In this document: piece after piece, positions 8,257-18,736 of the stretch
How positions within the stretch are numbered: the first letter of the stretch is position 1
Layout: each line of letters begins with the position of its first letter
Source: Leptolyngbyaceae cyanobacterium clean351
GTDB taxonomy: Bacteria > Cyanobacteriota > Cyanobacteriia > DAIDHW01
Direction: 5' to 3'
Assembly (NCBI GenBank): GCA_027451865.1
Contig: DAIDHW010000009.1
Coordinates: forward strand, 1-64,000
Length of the DNA stretch: 64,000 nt
Made by a program: the position numbers and the translations under genes
Notes under the pieces: model-generated
What the model was told of the DNA's origin: nothing
What the model saw: the letters and a program-made list of their open reading frames with translations, nothing else
Databases searched by the model: none

Positions 8257-8958
8257 ATGTTTCCCCCTATCCCCCTAGCGCCCTCGGCTCTCCTGGACCT
8301 GCTCCGGTCTGCCGCCTGTTTTCGCGGCATTCCCCAGAAGGCAGTGGACCCCGCCCTGACTGGGTTGAAGGTCACTCAGTATCCTGCTGACCAAGTCCTG
8401 CTGCGGGAAAAAGACCGGGGGGAGTGGGTGGGGATCATCCTGAAGGGCTGGGTCAAGGTCCGCACCCATAACGGGGAGGGGAAGGAAATCACCCTCAACC
8501 TCCTAGGGCCGGGGGAAATGTTTGGGGAGATGGCCCTTGTGGACCAGGCCCCCCGCTGTGCCGATGTGATTGCGGTCACAGCCACTGAGGTGGGCAACAT
8601 TCCGGCGGCCAACTTCCTGCAACTACTGCAAAGTAAACCCATGGTGGGGCTGGCTTTAGCTCAGGTGCTAGCTCGGCGACTGCGGCAAATCAATCGGCGA
8701 TTGCGCCAGCGGGAAAGTGACAGCGTTGCTCGCTTGCTAGATGTATTGATAGTAGTGGCTGAGTGCCAAGGGCGCCCTTGTGGCAACGAAGTGGTCATCA
8801 GTCGTGTTCCCCATCGTGAACTTAGCACCTTGAGTGGGCTAGCCCGGGAAACCGTCACCCGCACCCTCAAACGGTTAGAGCGCCAAGGGGTCATCCGGCG
8901 GCAAGGCGATGCCATTCACTTGCTCGATATCTCAAGGATCGAGGAGCTTCTGGTTTGA
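8257..8958 (+). CDS. Crp/Fnr family transcriptional regulator
   Basis: cNMP-binding domain (LKGWVKVRTHNGEGKEITLNLLGPGEMFGEMALVD) and helix-turn-helix ELSTLSGLARETVTRTLKRLERQGVI. Confidence 0.9.
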   Translation: MFPPIPLAPSALLDLLRSAACFRGIPQKAVDPALTGLKVTQYPADQVLLREKDRGEWVGIILKGWVKVRTHNGEGKEITLNLLGPGEMFGEMALVDQAPRCADVIAVTATEVGNIPAANFLQLLQSKPMVGLALAQVLARRLRQINRRLRQRESDSVARLLDVLIVVAECQGRPCGNEVVISRVPHRELSTLSGLARETVTRTLKRLERQGVIRRQGDAIHLLDISRIEELLV

Positions 8959-9644
8959 TGGGGACAGCAAGTCTATTAGGTTTATTCCAGTTGGCCAGCT
9001 CCAGTTTACCGGTGGGGGCTTTTGGCTACTCCGAGGGCCTCGAATGGCTGGTGGAGTCAGGTCAAGTTCGGGACCAAGCCACCCTCAAGGCCTGGATCCT
9101 GGGGGAATTAAGCCGGGGTGCCCCCTTCCTGGATGCCGCCTTGCTAGTGCGCATCTACCGGGCCGGGTCGGCGGGAGACGCTGAAGCGGTCTGTCATTGG
9201 AATGCTTGGTTGTCGGCGGTGCGGGAGACCGAGGAGCTGCGGGTCCAAAGCTGGCAGATGGGTCACGCCCTAGTCAATCTGTTAGGAGTCCTGGAGGGGC
9301 CCCTATTGCCCCTAGCTCGCCCCCTAGTCACCGAGCCCCCCTGGGGCTGTAATTTCGTAACTGCCTTTGGCCTGGCGGCGGCCGGGGATGAGTTGGGCTT
9401 GGAGGAGACCGTCTTAGCCTACCTGTACAGCTGGGCTACCAATCTGGTGGGGGCGGGAGTACGCCTAATTCCCCTGGGTCAGACCGCCGGGCAGCTCCTT
9501 TTGCGGCAGCTCGGACCAGCCCTAGTCAACACCCTCCAGGCCAGCCTCGAGCTTACGGACCAGGACCTGCACTGCTGCTCCTGGGGCCTGAGCCTGGCCA
9601 GCATGGCCCACGAGACTCAGTACACACGCCTGTTTCGGAGCTAG
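8958..9644 (+). CDS. ureF: urease accessory protein UreF
   Basis: LLGLFQLASSSLPVGAFGYSEGLEWLVESGQV is the UreF N-terminal motif. The start overlaps the crp stop (TGATG). Confidence 0.93.
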   Translation: MGTASLLGLFQLASSSLPVGAFGYSEGLEWLVESGQVRDQATLKAWILGELSRGAPFLDAALLVRIYRAGSAGDAEAVCHWNAWLSAVRETEELRVQSWQMGHALVNLLGVLEGPLLPLARPLVTEPPWGCNFVTAFGLAAAGDELGLEETVLAYLYSWATNLVGAGVRLIPLGQTAGQLLLRQLGPALVNTLQASLELTDQDLHCCSWGLSLASMAHETQYTRLFRS

Positions 9645-9698
9645 AATGACTGCAAAAGTGACGGCTCACCTAAACCTAACCTAAACCTCAAATTAGGA

Positions 9699-10316
9699 AT
9701 GACAACTGTAAGCGCACAAACCCTGCGGGTGGGGGTAGCAGGACCGGTGGGCTCCGGGAAAACCGCCCTGGTAGATGCCCTGTGTAAGGCCCTGCGCTCC
9801 ACCTACCAGATCGCCGTAGTCACCAATGACATCTATACCCAGGAGGATGCCCAGTTTCTGGTGCGCTCCCAAGCCCTGCCGGCGGAGCGGATCCTCGGGG
9901 TAGAGACGGGGGGATGTCCCCACACCGCTATCCGGGAGGACGCTTCCCTTAACCTGGGGGCCCTGGCGGTCCTGGAACAGCGGTTTTTTCCCTTAGACCT
10001 GGTATTTATCGAGAGTGGGGGGGACAACTTGGCCGCTACCTTTAGTCCGGAACTAGCGGACCTCACCCTCTACGTGATCGATGTCGCCGCGGGGGACAAG
10101 ATTCCCCGCAAGGGAGGACCAGGGATCACTAAGTCTGACCTGTTGGTAATCAACAAGACCGACCTAGCCCCTTGGGTAGGGGCAGACCTGGGGGTGATGG
10201 AGCGAGATAGTCAGCGCATGCGTGGGCCCAAGCCTTTTGTATTCACCAACCTTAAGACCGGTGAGGGCTTAGGCCAAGTGGTAGACTTCCTCAGGGGCTG
10301 CCTAACGGTCTACTGA
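9699..10316 (+). CDS. ureG: urease accessory protein UreG
   Basis: [24 protein letters not shown]...[15 protein letters not shown]...[19 protein letters not shown]. Confidence 0.97.
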   Translation: MTTVSAQTLRVGVAGPVGSGKTALVDALCKALRSTYQIAVVTNDIYTQEDAQFLVRSQALPAERILGVETGGCPHTAIREDASLNLGALAVLEQRFFPLDLVFIESGGDNLAATFSPELADLTLYVIDVAAGDKIPRKGGPGITKSDLLVINKTDLAPWVGADLGVMERDSQRMRGPKPFVFTNLKTGEGLGQVVDFLRGCLTVY

Positions 10317-11486
10317 CCCCATGATCACATCGATGCTGCCGAGGATGGCGACGATGTCTGCCACCTTCATCCCCTGGAGCAGGTGAGACAGGACCTGGAG
10401 GTTATTGAAGTCCGCCGCCCGGATCTTCCAGCGCCAGGGGAATACTGAATCATCCCCCATAATGAAAACTCCCAGTTCTCCTTTACCACTTTCTACTCGT
10501 ACGTAGTGTTCACCGGCCGGGATCTTAAAGGTAGGAGCCACTTTCTTGGCGATGTACTGGTAATCAAAGCCATCCCACTCGGACTTAGGCCCGGCTAGTA
10601 GCCGCTGGGCTTCCAGGTTCTCGTAGGGACCACCCGGCAACCCCTCCAAGGCTTGGCGAATGATCTTGACTGATTCGCGCATCTCCCGGATGCGCACCAG
10701 GTAGCGGGCCATGCAGTCTCCGGCGCTCTCCCACTGCACTTCCCAATCAAAGTCGTCGTAGCACTCGTAGTGGTCTACCTTGCGCAGGTCCCACTTTACC
10801 CCCGAGGCCCGCAGCATCGGCCCCGAGAGGCTCCAGTTGATCGCCTCTTCCCGACTGATCACCCCAATGCCCTCAATCCGCCGCCGGAAGATCGGGTTGT
10901 TGGTGATCAGTCGCTCGTACTCATCCACCTTGGGCAGAAAATAATTGCAAAAGTCAAGACACTTGTCTACCCAACCGTAGGGCAGGTCCACCGCCACACC
11001 GCCGATCCGGAAGTAGTTGTTGTTGACCATCCGGTGACCGGTAGCAGCCTCCCACAGGTCGTAGATCAACTCCCGCTCCCGAAAGATGTAGAAGAAGGGA
11101 GTCTGGGCCCCCACATCGGCCAGAAAGGGCCCTAACCACAGGAGGTGGTTGGCGATGCGGTTGAGCTCCAGCATGATTACCCGAATGTAGCTAGCCCGCC
11201 GGGGGACCGGGATATCGGCTAGTTTTTCCGGGGCATTGACGGTGATGGCCTCGTTGAACATTCCTTCGGCGTAGTCCCAGCGACTGACGTAGGGGACAAA
11301 CATCACGTTAGTGCGATTCTCGGCGATCTTCTCCATGCCCCGATGGAGGTAACCGATCACCGGTTCGCAGTCAATTACGTTCTCCCCATCTAGGGTCACA
11401 ATCAGCCGCAACACCCCGTGCATGGAAGGATGATGAGGCCCCATGTTCAGGATCATGGGTTCAGTCTTGGTTTCAATCATCGCCAT
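10302..11486 (-). CDS. ndhH: NAD(P)H-quinone oxidoreductase subunit H
   Basis: [57 protein letters not shown]. Confidence 0.97.
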   Translation of the reverse strand: MAMIETKTEPMILNMGPHHPSMHGVLRLIVTLDGENVIDCEPVIGYLHRGMEKIAENRTNVMFVPYVSRWDYAEGMFNEAITVNAPEKLADIPVPRRASYIRVIMLELNRIANHLLWLGPFLADVGAQTPFFYIFRERELIYDLWEAATGHRMVNNNYFRIGGVAVDLPYGWVDKCLDFCNYFLPKVDEYERLITNNPIFRRRIEGIGVISREEAINWSLSGPMLRASGVKWDLRKVDHYECYDDFDWEVQWESAGDCMARYLVRIREMRESVKIIRQALEGLPGGPYENLEAQRLLAGPKSEWDGFDYQYIAKKVAPTFKIPAGEHYVRVESGKGELGVFIMGDDSVFPWRWKIRAADFNNLQVLSHLLQGMKVADIVAILGSIDVIMGSVDR

Positions 11487-11678
11487 GACTAGAGGCTCTC
11501 CCTGGTTAGCTGCCTCCCATTATAAAGGAGGATAATTCCCGCCATCCTTGACCAGGGATTGATTTTCGGGGGGGAGAGGGATAAGAATTAACCCCAACTC
11601 GGGGAAATTGCCCGGCCCCGAAGATCGATCGGAGGGTCAAACAAGGAATCCTAGAGCTATAGTCCTCCCCGGTGGCCT

Positions 11679-13109
11679 GTGACTCCCATCCCCAGACCAG
11701 ATATTCGGGCGCCTAGGCGCTTTCCCCTCCCCCGGTTGCTCCTGTGGCCCTGGGGCCGGGGTTTGGTATTGACCCTCAGTGACATTTTGGCCCTGGGGTT
11801 ATCCTGGAAAATTGCCGCTGACCTAAACCGCTTCTACGCCCCCATTCCCCCGGAGTTGGTGTGGTGGGTCTGGTGGGGGCTGCCGAGTTTGTTCTGGATC
11901 TTTCTTGCCGTTACCCTCTTGGTCCTGGCGAGCTACGGCTTCTACAGCGTGCCGGCCCAGCGGCAAAAATACGTCCAGGCTGGCCAACTAGTCAGTCTGG
12001 TATACCTCCTGGCCCTGCTGGGGCAGTATTTTTACAACCCCCACCTCAGCCCCCCCCGTTCCCTATTCCTGAGTGCTTGGCTTTCTAGCGTGGTGCTGGT
12101 AATCAGCTTTCGCCTGGTGAGCACCTTGATGCTGCGGCAGTTTGCCCCCCCCCGGGCCAACCGGGTCGCGGTGTTTATCCTCGCTCCTCCAGAACGCCTA
12201 GGGGCCTTGCACCAGGGCTTAGGGGGGGACCGGCAATACCAGGTGGTGGGGACAGCCCCCGCGGATACGGCGCAGACGGCGGCAACCCTAGAGGCAATTT
12301 TAGCCTCGGGAGCCCAGGAGGTCCTTGCCCAGGGCCTCCCCCCCACGGACCTGGCCTCCTCCCTCTACTGGTACCTGCGCCAGCACGGCCTGGGGCTACG
12401 CCTCCTCCCCACCAGCCGAGACATCCTCTACTGCCGCGGCACCCCAGAAATCATCGCTGGTCTACCTACCCTGCGGTTGCAAACCCCCGTGTTTAGTGGC
12501 TGGGAGTACCGCTGTAAGCGAGCCATTGACGTGGGGGGTGCCCTCGGGGGGCTGGTGCTGTTGGCCCCGGTGTTTTTGGGGGTGGCCCTGCTGATCAAAC
12601 TATCTTCCCCAGGCCCGGCGTTTTTTGCCCAGGAGCGCATGGGTCTCCAGGGGAAAGTATTCCGGATGTGGAAGTTCCGGACCATGGTCAATAATGCCGC
12701 CCAGTGGCAAACCACCCTGGAGCAGCGCAACCAAAGCGCCGACGGGATTCTCTTCAAGATCAAAGACGACCCCCGGATCATCCCGGGCCTGGGGAAATTC
12801 CTGCGCAAAACCAGCCTCGATGAGCTGCCCCAGCTGCTGAATGTGCTCCGGGGAGAGATGAGTCTAGTGGGGCCGCGGCCTCTGCCCCTGCGGGATGTGG
12901 AGCGCTTTGCCTCCTGGCATCACATCCGGCACCAGGTTTTGCCGGGAATTACCGGTCTGTGGCAGATTTCTGGCCGCTCGGAGATCACCAGCTTTGATGC
13001 GGCTGCCCGCCTGGACCTCTACTATATTGACAACTGGTCCTTGAACTTAGACCTAGAGATTCTCCTGGAAACTGCCAGAATTGTGCTGTTTGGCCGGGGC
13101 GCCTACTAG
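11679..13109 (+). CDS. exopolysaccharide polyprenyl glycosylphosphotransferase (sugar transferase)
   Basis: C-terminal RCKRAIDVGGALGGLVLLAPVFL...PGPAFFAQERMGLQGKVFRMWKFRTMV...LRKTSLDELPQLLNVLRGEMSLVGPRPL. Confidence 0.92.
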   Translation: MTPIPRPDIRAPRRFPLPRLLLWPWGRGLVLTLSDILALGLSWKIAADLNRFYAPIPPELVWWVWWGLPSLFWIFLAVTLLVLASYGFYSVPAQRQKYVQAGQLVSLVYLLALLGQYFYNPHLSPPRSLFLSAWLSSVVLVISFRLVSTLMLRQFAPPRANRVAVFILAPPERLGALHQGLGGDRQYQVVGTAPADTAQTAATLEAILASGAQEVLAQGLPPTDLASSLYWYLRQHGLGLRLLPTSRDILYCRGTPEIIAGLPTLRLQTPVFSGWEYRCKRAIDVGGALGGLVLLAPVFLGVALLIKLSSPGPAFFAQERMGLQGKVFRMWKFRTMVNNAAQWQTTLEQRNQSADGILFKIKDDPRIIPGLGKFLRKTSLDELPQLLNVLRGEMSLVGPRPLPLRDVERFASWHHIRHQVLPGITGLWQISGRSEITSFDAAARLDLYYIDNWSLNLDLEILLETARIVLFGRGAY

Positions 13110-13156
13110 GTCCCCTGGGAGCTCTGTGGTATGGTAAGCTCTGAAACCTAGGGAGG

Positions 13157-14752
13157 ATGAGCGTGACCAGCCCGACTACAGTAGCTCCCCGCTGGTTAGT
13201 GCGGCGGGACTTAGATGGTTTCTTTGGCCTGGCCCTGGACAACTTCATCCAGATTCTCTTAATCGTCAGCCTTACCCAAGGGGTACTTGGTTTTCCAGAC
13301 CAGCTGCTCTACGGCCGAGTCCTGCCCGGGGCGGCCCTCAGTATTGTGATTGGCAATGTCTACTACAGCTGGCTAGCCTATCACCAGGGGCAAGTCCAGG
13401 GCCGGGACGACTTAACCGCTATCCCCTACGGCATCAATACCGTCAGCCTCTTTGCCTACGTGTTTCTGGTCATGCTGCCGGTGCGCCTAGGGGCCCTTGC
13501 GGCCGGAGTTTCTAGCGAGGCGGCGGCCCTGACAGCCTGGCAAGCCGGCCTGGTGGCCTGTCTTGGCTCGGGCCTGATTGAGCTAGGAGGGGCAACCCTA
13601 GGGAAATACCTGCGCCAGCTCGCCCCCCGCGCAGCCCTGCTGTCGACCCTGGGGGGGATTGCCTTGGCCTTTATCTCCCTGGGGTTTTTATTTCGGACCT
13701 TTGCTCATCCGGTGGTGGCTCTCGTACCCCTAGGGATAATTTTGCTGACCTACTTTGGGCAAGTTAAATTCCCCTTGCCGGGGGGATTGCTGGCGGTGCT
13801 GCTGGGGTTAGCCCTGGCCTGGGGGACTGGCCTAGTGTCCTGGGACCGGGCCCTTTTTGACCAGGCCCTGAGGCCCCTGGGGTTCTACATCCCCCACCTA
13901 TGGCCGGGGGACCTGTGGCAGGCCCGCTCGGCCGCCCTAGAATACCTGAGCGTAATCATCCCCATGGGGTTATTCAATTTGATTGGCAGCCTACAAAACC
14001 TGGAGAGTGCCGAGGCGGCCGGGGATGTCTACCCGACTGGGCCGTGCCTGGCGGTAAATGGCCTCGGCAGCATCCTGGCCGCCCTGGGGGGTTCCTGCTT
14101 CCCCACGACCATCTACATTGGTCACCCTGGCTGGAAAGCCATGGGAGCCCGGGTTGGCTACTCCCTGCTCAATGCCCTAGGGATCAGTCTTCTTTGTCTA
14201 ACCGGGGCCGTGGGGCTCTTGGCTTACCTGGTACCCATCGATGCCGGCATGGCCATAGTCCTCTGGATCGGGATTGTGATCGTCGCCCAGGGGTTTACGG
14301 CTACCCCCCCCCGTCACGCCCCCGCAGTGGTAGTGGGTCTGTTGCCAGGGATTGCCAGTTGGGGAGCTAGCCTGGTCAAAACAGCCCTGCGCGCTGCGGG
14401 CTTAGGCACACCCGCCCATCCCTTCAGCCCTAGTCTGGTACCCCTGTTTGAAGCTAGTGGTACCTACCTGAGCGGGTTGTTTGCCCTAGAGCAGGGAGCC
14501 GTCTTCTCCGCTATGTTCCTAGCTGGAGTTACGGTTTACATTATCGAACAACAGTTTCTGGCCGCTGCTCTGGGGTGTCTGGCGGCGGCGGCCCTAAGTT
14601 GGGTGGGTTTGATGCACGCCTTCACCTGGATTGCCACCGATACAGTCCTGGACCTAGGTTGGGGTAAGGGGGCCGAGTGGGCCGTAGGTTACCTGCTCCT
14701 GGCGGTTCTGCTAGCCTACGCCCACTTCTCCCACCGTCGGTCACAGGCATGA
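13157..14752 (+). CDS. NCS2-like nucleobase/solute permease family protein
   Basis: Highly hydrophobic multi-TM; DNFIQILLIVSLTQGVLGFPDQLLYGRVLPGAALSIVIGNVYYSWLAYHQG...LTAIPYGINTVSLFAYVFLVMLPV. Confidence 0.7.
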   Translation: MSVTSPTTVAPRWLVRRDLDGFFGLALDNFIQILLIVSLTQGVLGFPDQLLYGRVLPGAALSIVIGNVYYSWLAYHQGQVQGRDDLTAIPYGINTVSLFAYVFLVMLPVRLGALAAGVSSEAAALTAWQAGLVACLGSGLIELGGATLGKYLRQLAPRAALLSTLGGIALAFISLGFLFRTFAHPVVALVPLGIILLTYFGQVKFPLPGGLLAVLLGLALAWGTGLVSWDRALFDQALRPLGFYIPHLWPGDLWQARSAALEYLSVIIPMGLFNLIGSLQNLESAEAAGDVYPTGPCLAVNGLGSILAALGGSCFPTTIYIGHPGWKAMGARVGYSLLNALGISLLCLTGAVGLLAYLVPIDAGMAIVLWIGIVIVAQGFTATPPRHAPAVVVGLLPGIASWGASLVKTALRAAGLGTPAHPFSPSLVPLFEASGTYLSGLFALEQGAVFSAMFLAGVTVYIIEQQFLAAALGCLAAAALSWVGLMHAFTWIATDTVLDLGWGKGAEWAVGYLLLAVLLAYAHFSHRRSQA

Positions 14753-15984
14753 ATTCCCTGCGGTCGGTTTTCCCCCAGTGGCTGGCCAGCCGTCTGGTAG
14801 TGGCCCTGGCTATGTTTGGCTTAGCACCCCTCCTGAGAGCTCCCCACCCGGGAATCCAGCCGCCCTTGAGCTGGGAGATCCTTACCTGGTGGGATAGTCT
14901 CAATTTCATCGCCATTGCTGAGCATGGCTACAACTATGGCCTAGATGGCCAAGAGCACACTATAGCTTTTTTCCCCCTCTACCCCTTGGGGATTTGGCTG
15001 CTGGGGCAGTTGGGTCTGCCGGCCTGGCTGGGGGGGGCCCTGATCAACAACTTGGCCTTCCTGGGAGCGCTGACGGTCCTCCATGGCTGGCTTAGGGAGC
15101 GCTACTCAGAAACCCTAGCCCGCTGGAGCTGCGGATTTCTTACCTGGTGCCCCTACGGAGTATTTACCACTGTGGTCTACTCCGAGGGGCTCTATCTGCT
15201 GGTGAGCACCCTGGCCCTGCGGGCCTTTGACCAGGGGCGGTATTCCTGGGCAGCCCTGTGGGGGGCTTTGGCTTCGGCTGCCAGACCCACGGGCCTGGCT
15301 CTGGTCCCGGCTCTGCTGACCGTGGCCTGGCGGCAGAAACTAGGTTGGCCGGCCTACCTCAGCGGTCTAGGAACTAGTCTGGGGGTAGTTTTATTTAGTC
15401 TCTACTGTCAAGTCCACTTCGGAGACTACCTAGCCTTTGTCCATGCCCAAACCCCCTGGCGCTCAACCCTGGGGATCGATTGGCTAGGCTGGGTACGTCT
15501 GGGGGCGGAGGCAAGCCTGGGAGAAAAAACTTGGCAGCTTTACCTGCAGGAAAACCCTCTCCACCTGCCCCTGGGGGGGCTTTTGGCGCTGGGGCTGTAC
15601 GCTCTTGGGCGCTGCCATCGCCGCCTGCCCCACGTCACCCATCAAGGCCTAGGGTTACTGCTGGGCCTGGGAGTCTGGTTGTGGGGCAGTGACCCCCTGA
15701 TCCAATTGACTATGGTTTTTGGCAGTGGGGTGCTGCTGTGGCGCAGCCGCCGGGAGGTACCCGGGGTTGTAGTCGCCTACGGATACTGGGCCTTAGCCCT
15801 AGTGCTGGCGGCTGGCCACCCGGTTTCCGTAGGCCGTTTTAGCTACGGTGTAGTCTCCTGCAGCCTCGCCTTCGGTTGGTGGTTGGGGCGCCATCGCTTC
15901 TGGGGCCGGCCTGCCCTCCTGGGCCTCGGCCTAGTCTTAGCTTTGTTCGGGCTGCGGTTTGCTGAGCATCGCTTTATCGGCTAG
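14749..15984 (+). CDS. GPI mannosyltransferase/PIG-V-like integral membrane glycosyltransferase
   Basis: WWDSLNFIAIAEHGYNYG...IAFFPLYPLGIWLL...RYSETLARWSCGFLTWCPYGVFTTVVYSEGLYLLVS. ATG at 14749 is the likely start. Confidence 0.75.
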   Translation: MNSLRSVFPQWLASRLVVALAMFGLAPLLRAPHPGIQPPLSWEILTWWDSLNFIAIAEHGYNYGLDGQEHTIAFFPLYPLGIWLLGQLGLPAWLGGALINNLAFLGALTVLHGWLRERYSETLARWSCGFLTWCPYGVFTTVVYSEGLYLLVSTLALRAFDQGRYSWAALWGALASAARPTGLALVPALLTVAWRQKLGWPAYLSGLGTSLGVVLFSLYCQVHFGDYLAFVHAQTPWRSTLGIDWLGWVRLGAEASLGEKTWQLYLQENPLHLPLGGLLALGLYALGRCHRRLPHVTHQGLGLLLGLGVWLWGSDPLIQLTMVFGSGVLLWRSRREVPGVVVAYGYWALALVLAAGHPVSVGRFSYGVVSCSLAFGWWLGRHRFWGRPALLGLGLVLALFGLRFAEHRFIG

Positions 15985-16286
15985 AAGGACCCAACGGAGT
16001 GGGCCAGCACATCAAGGAGGGGTTGGGCTACTAGCTGGAGGGCAAAAATTGCCAGCATCGGCGAGATGTCTATACCTCCCAAGGGGGGGATCAAGCGCCG
16101 GAATAGGTTTAGGTAGGGGTCGCTCATCTGGGCTAGCCACAAGAGGGGGGCGCTATACCAATCCAGATTGGGAAACCAGGTCAACAGCACCCGGATGATC
16201 AGCAGCAGAATGTATATCTGCACAAAGGTGGAAAGGGAGTTAGCCAGAAGCGCTGGGGCAGAATACATGGGGTCTGGGAGCCTCAA
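15981..16286 (-). CDS. YggT family membrane protein
   Basis: YILLLIIRVLLTWFPNLDWYSAPLLWLAQMSDPYLNLFRRLIPPLGGIDISPMLAIFALQ. Confidence 0.92.
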   Translation of the reverse strand: MRLPDPMYSAPALLANSLSTFVQIYILLLIIRVLLTWFPNLDWYSAPLLWLAQMSDPYLNLFRRLIPPLGGIDISPMLAIFALQLVAQPLLDVLAHSVGSF

Positions 16287-16328
16287 GGTAACTAAGGGGG
16301 AATTATGACCATTCTAAGGGCACAGATC

Positions 16329-16598
16329 CTAGGCTTGGGGACCCTGGGTGCCTAACTGTTGGCGCACCTCATCAATGGCCTGGTTTAACTGGGAGATCTT
16401 TTCCTCTAGGCTGCGACGGACTGCGTCCACTTCTGGGAGTTCCCCAGCATCGAGGGCCTCTGACTGGGGGAGAGAGGAGGGGGCTGGGTCTATTTCCTGG
16501 CTAGAATCGACGAGCATAGCTCCCACCACAGCCCCCACTACTCCACCGACTAGGGCACCTAGGATCATACCGACCGTAAAGCTGCCACGTCCACTCAT
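16329..16598 (-). CDS. small YtxH-like membrane protein
   Basis: Gly/Val-rich TM segment FTVGMILGALVGGVVGAVVGAMLVD followed by a coiled-coil C-terminus. Confidence 0.6.
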   Translation of the reverse strand: MSGRGSFTVGMILGALVGGVVGAVVGAMLVDSSQEIDPAPSSLPQSEALDAGELPEVDAVRRSLEEKISQLNQAIDEVRQQLGTQGPQA

Positions 16599-16775
16599 GT
16601 AGATTCTCCCTAAGACCGCTCTCTAGTAAACTTTCCGGCTTAACTAAGGTCCGCCGGATAAAACCCAACGATTCACCCCTAGGGTCGCTGACTGCAGGCG
16701 GCGACCTCCTGACGGCGGGGAGTTACCTTTCAAGCCTAGCAGGGGGGTCCCGGGGGAGACAAGTACAGTCTTGGC

Positions 16776-17468
16776 CTAACCTTGCCCCCAGGCACCCCCA
16801 ATCTTACCATCTAGACCCGGCGGTCCGGTATCAAAAGCCCGGTCCCCCGCATCCCCGAGGCCAGGGACGATAAAGCCCGATCCATTCACCTCCGGGTCGA
16901 TGGTAGCGGCAAAAATGGTTAAACCCGGGTAGGCGACATTTAGCCGCTGCAAGCCCGGGTGAGCACACACTACTGATATAAATCTCACCATGGCCGGGTC
17001 GACCCCCCTAGCTACTAGCTGCTCCATTACCGCTAGGGCAGTTCCCCCGGTAGCCACCATAGGCTCAAACACTAGCACCCGCCCCCTGAGACGCTCGGGC
17101 AGGTGATTCAGGTACAGCCGTGGCTGGAGAGTTGTTTCATCCCGGACTAGGCCTAAATGGTACACAGGAGCTAGAGGGATCAGGGCCTGAGCCCCCTCGA
17201 GTAGGGGCAAGCCTGCCCGCAGCACCGGCACTACTGCCAGGGGGGCAGCGGGGTCCACCAAGTGGGCTGGCGTACTAGCTAGGGGTGTCTCGACGGTAGT
17301 CTCTAGTTCCGGGAGCCACTCACGGACCGCCTCGTAGGTAAGCCAGCGCCCGAGTTCGCCCAGGGCAGTCCGAAAGAGGACCGGTGGGGTGTCCTGGGCG
17401 CGGGCGATGGCTAGCCAGTGCCGCAGGAGGGGATGGGGAGGGACGTAGATCTGTAGTTGAGCAACCAT
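16776..17468 (-). CDS. upp: uracil phosphoribosyltransferase
   Basis: VPVLRAGLPLLEGAQALIPLAPVYHLGLVRDE...VLVFEPMVATGGTALAVMEQL (PRPP loop). Confidence 0.93.
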   Translation of the reverse strand: MVAQLQIYVPPHPLLRHWLAIARAQDTPPVLFRTALGELGRWLTYEAVREWLPELETTVETPLASTPAHLVDPAAPLAVVPVLRAGLPLLEGAQALIPLAPVYHLGLVRDETTLQPRLYLNHLPERLRGRVLVFEPMVATGGTALAVMEQLVARGVDPAMVRFISVVCAHPGLQRLNVAYPGLTIFAATIDPEVNGSGFIVPGLGDAGDRAFDTGPPGLDGKIGGAWGQG

Positions 17469-18202
17469 TACGTAGTCTGAGGGTTGGGAGGATAGAAGGT
17501 CATGGACTGGAGGCCGAGTCGCCCCGGCCCGGTGAACTGATTCAGAGTCAAAGAATTACCCCCGCCCATCATCCCCAGTAGGCCACCGCCGGTTTGTAGG
17601 GCCGTTACCGTGGTCATCTTCACCGAGGCGTCCTTCCATAACCAGCCCCCCGGTTCTACCTGGAGGGTTTCCCCTGGCCCAAGGGTCTTCTCAAACACGT
17701 TGCCGTAGCCGTGGATTGCCAACAGACCCCCATCCCGCTCGCCCCGGAACTGGTCAATAAACAGACCATCTTGGCGATTGAGCAGCAGGTTGGCCAGGCC
17801 GCGTTGGAAGGTAAAACTGTAGTTGATGTTACTGGTGGCTAGCATGAACTGGTGTTCCCGCACATCGATGGCGTCCCCAGCCTGGAGGGTCAAAACCACA
17901 ATTTGCCCCGGCGCCTCCCGGGAAAAGGCAATGTTGCCTGGACCATGGGCCTCGCTGATGAAGATCTGCAGCCCGGCAAAGTAGCGCTTTGCCGCCCCCC
18001 CGAGGCCCTTCATCCCTAGCCTGACGTGGGGGTGCTTCCAAAGTAGGATGTGGTGCTCAAAGTAGATGGACTGATGGGAACCTAACTCCACATCGACTAC
18101 TGGCACTACTTCGCCTTCCACGCGCATGGACAGATCGCCGCAGGTGAAAGTCCCTCGGGGGTTGCTAGCCTCGGGCACGGGCTCGTGGTCAAATTGGGAC
18201 AT
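17468..18202 (-). CDS. AIM24 family protein
   Basis: FTCGDLSMRVEGEVVPVVDVEL...ILLWKHPHVRLGMKG...GNVFEKTLGPGETLQVEPGGWLWKDASV. Confidence 0.85.
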   Translation of the reverse strand: MSQFDHEPVPEASNPRGTFTCGDLSMRVEGEVVPVVDVELGSHQSIYFEHHILLWKHPHVRLGMKGLGGAAKRYFAGLQIFISEAHGPGNIAFSREAPGQIVVLTLQAGDAIDVREHQFMLATSNINYSFTFQRGLANLLLNRQDGLFIDQFRGERDGGLLAIHGYGNVFEKTLGPGETLQVEPGGWLWKDASVKMTTVTALQTGGGLLGMMGGGNSLTLNQFTGPGRLGLQSMTFYPPNPQTT

Positions 18203-18352
18203 AAACTCAATTTCCCCTTGGCAGGCTTCCCTAGGATCCTACCCAGCCTTGGGGTCGATTGATCATGGGTCGGAGTGCACAACACAAAAATTTAGGCAAT
18301 TGTGCATTCCACCAACACACCCTGTTTCTGGGAACAACTCTTCAAGGCTGTA

Positions 18353-18690
18353 CTAGTAGGGCGTGCCATCCTTGTGAACAAGCTGCCGCTTTCCGTCCCC
18401 GCCCATCACCGCCCGGATGTCATCCATGGGATAGCTGACAACGTTGTTCCGGGACCGGTCGCCAACCTCCAAGATGGCGCAGATTGCGTCACCGTCGTTC
18501 CGGATAAGATGCGCCGGGCCGCCGGCTAGAAAGCCTACGACCATGCCGGCCGCCAGTTGCATTCTGCCGGCTGTTAAGCAAGCTGGCCGCTGACGACGTA
18601 CATCATCTCGTCCTGCAGGGAACGGATGTGGTGCGAGGCAGACACACTGCCAGGCGACAGTTTGGTAAAGTTCACACCAAGGTTTAACAG
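18353..18690 (-). pseudogene. cupin-domain protein pseudogene
   Basis: LLNLGVNFTKLSPGSVSASHHIRSLQDEMMYVVSGQLA* and, in a different frame, LAAGMVVGFLAGGPAHLIRNDGDAICAILEVGDRSRNNVVSYPMDDI. These are the two halves of a cupin fold in two frames. Confidence 0.7.
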
Positions 18691-18736
18691 CCCCAACAAC
18701 TCACCAAGAGGCCACTTTGTGCAACCTGCTATCTTT

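Noticed and set aside
13157-14752. Permease plus ureF/ureG as a dedicated purine-to-urea pathway cluster
   Set aside because: ndhH and a sugar transferase lie between them and no purine-catabolic enzymes are present; linkage is too weak.
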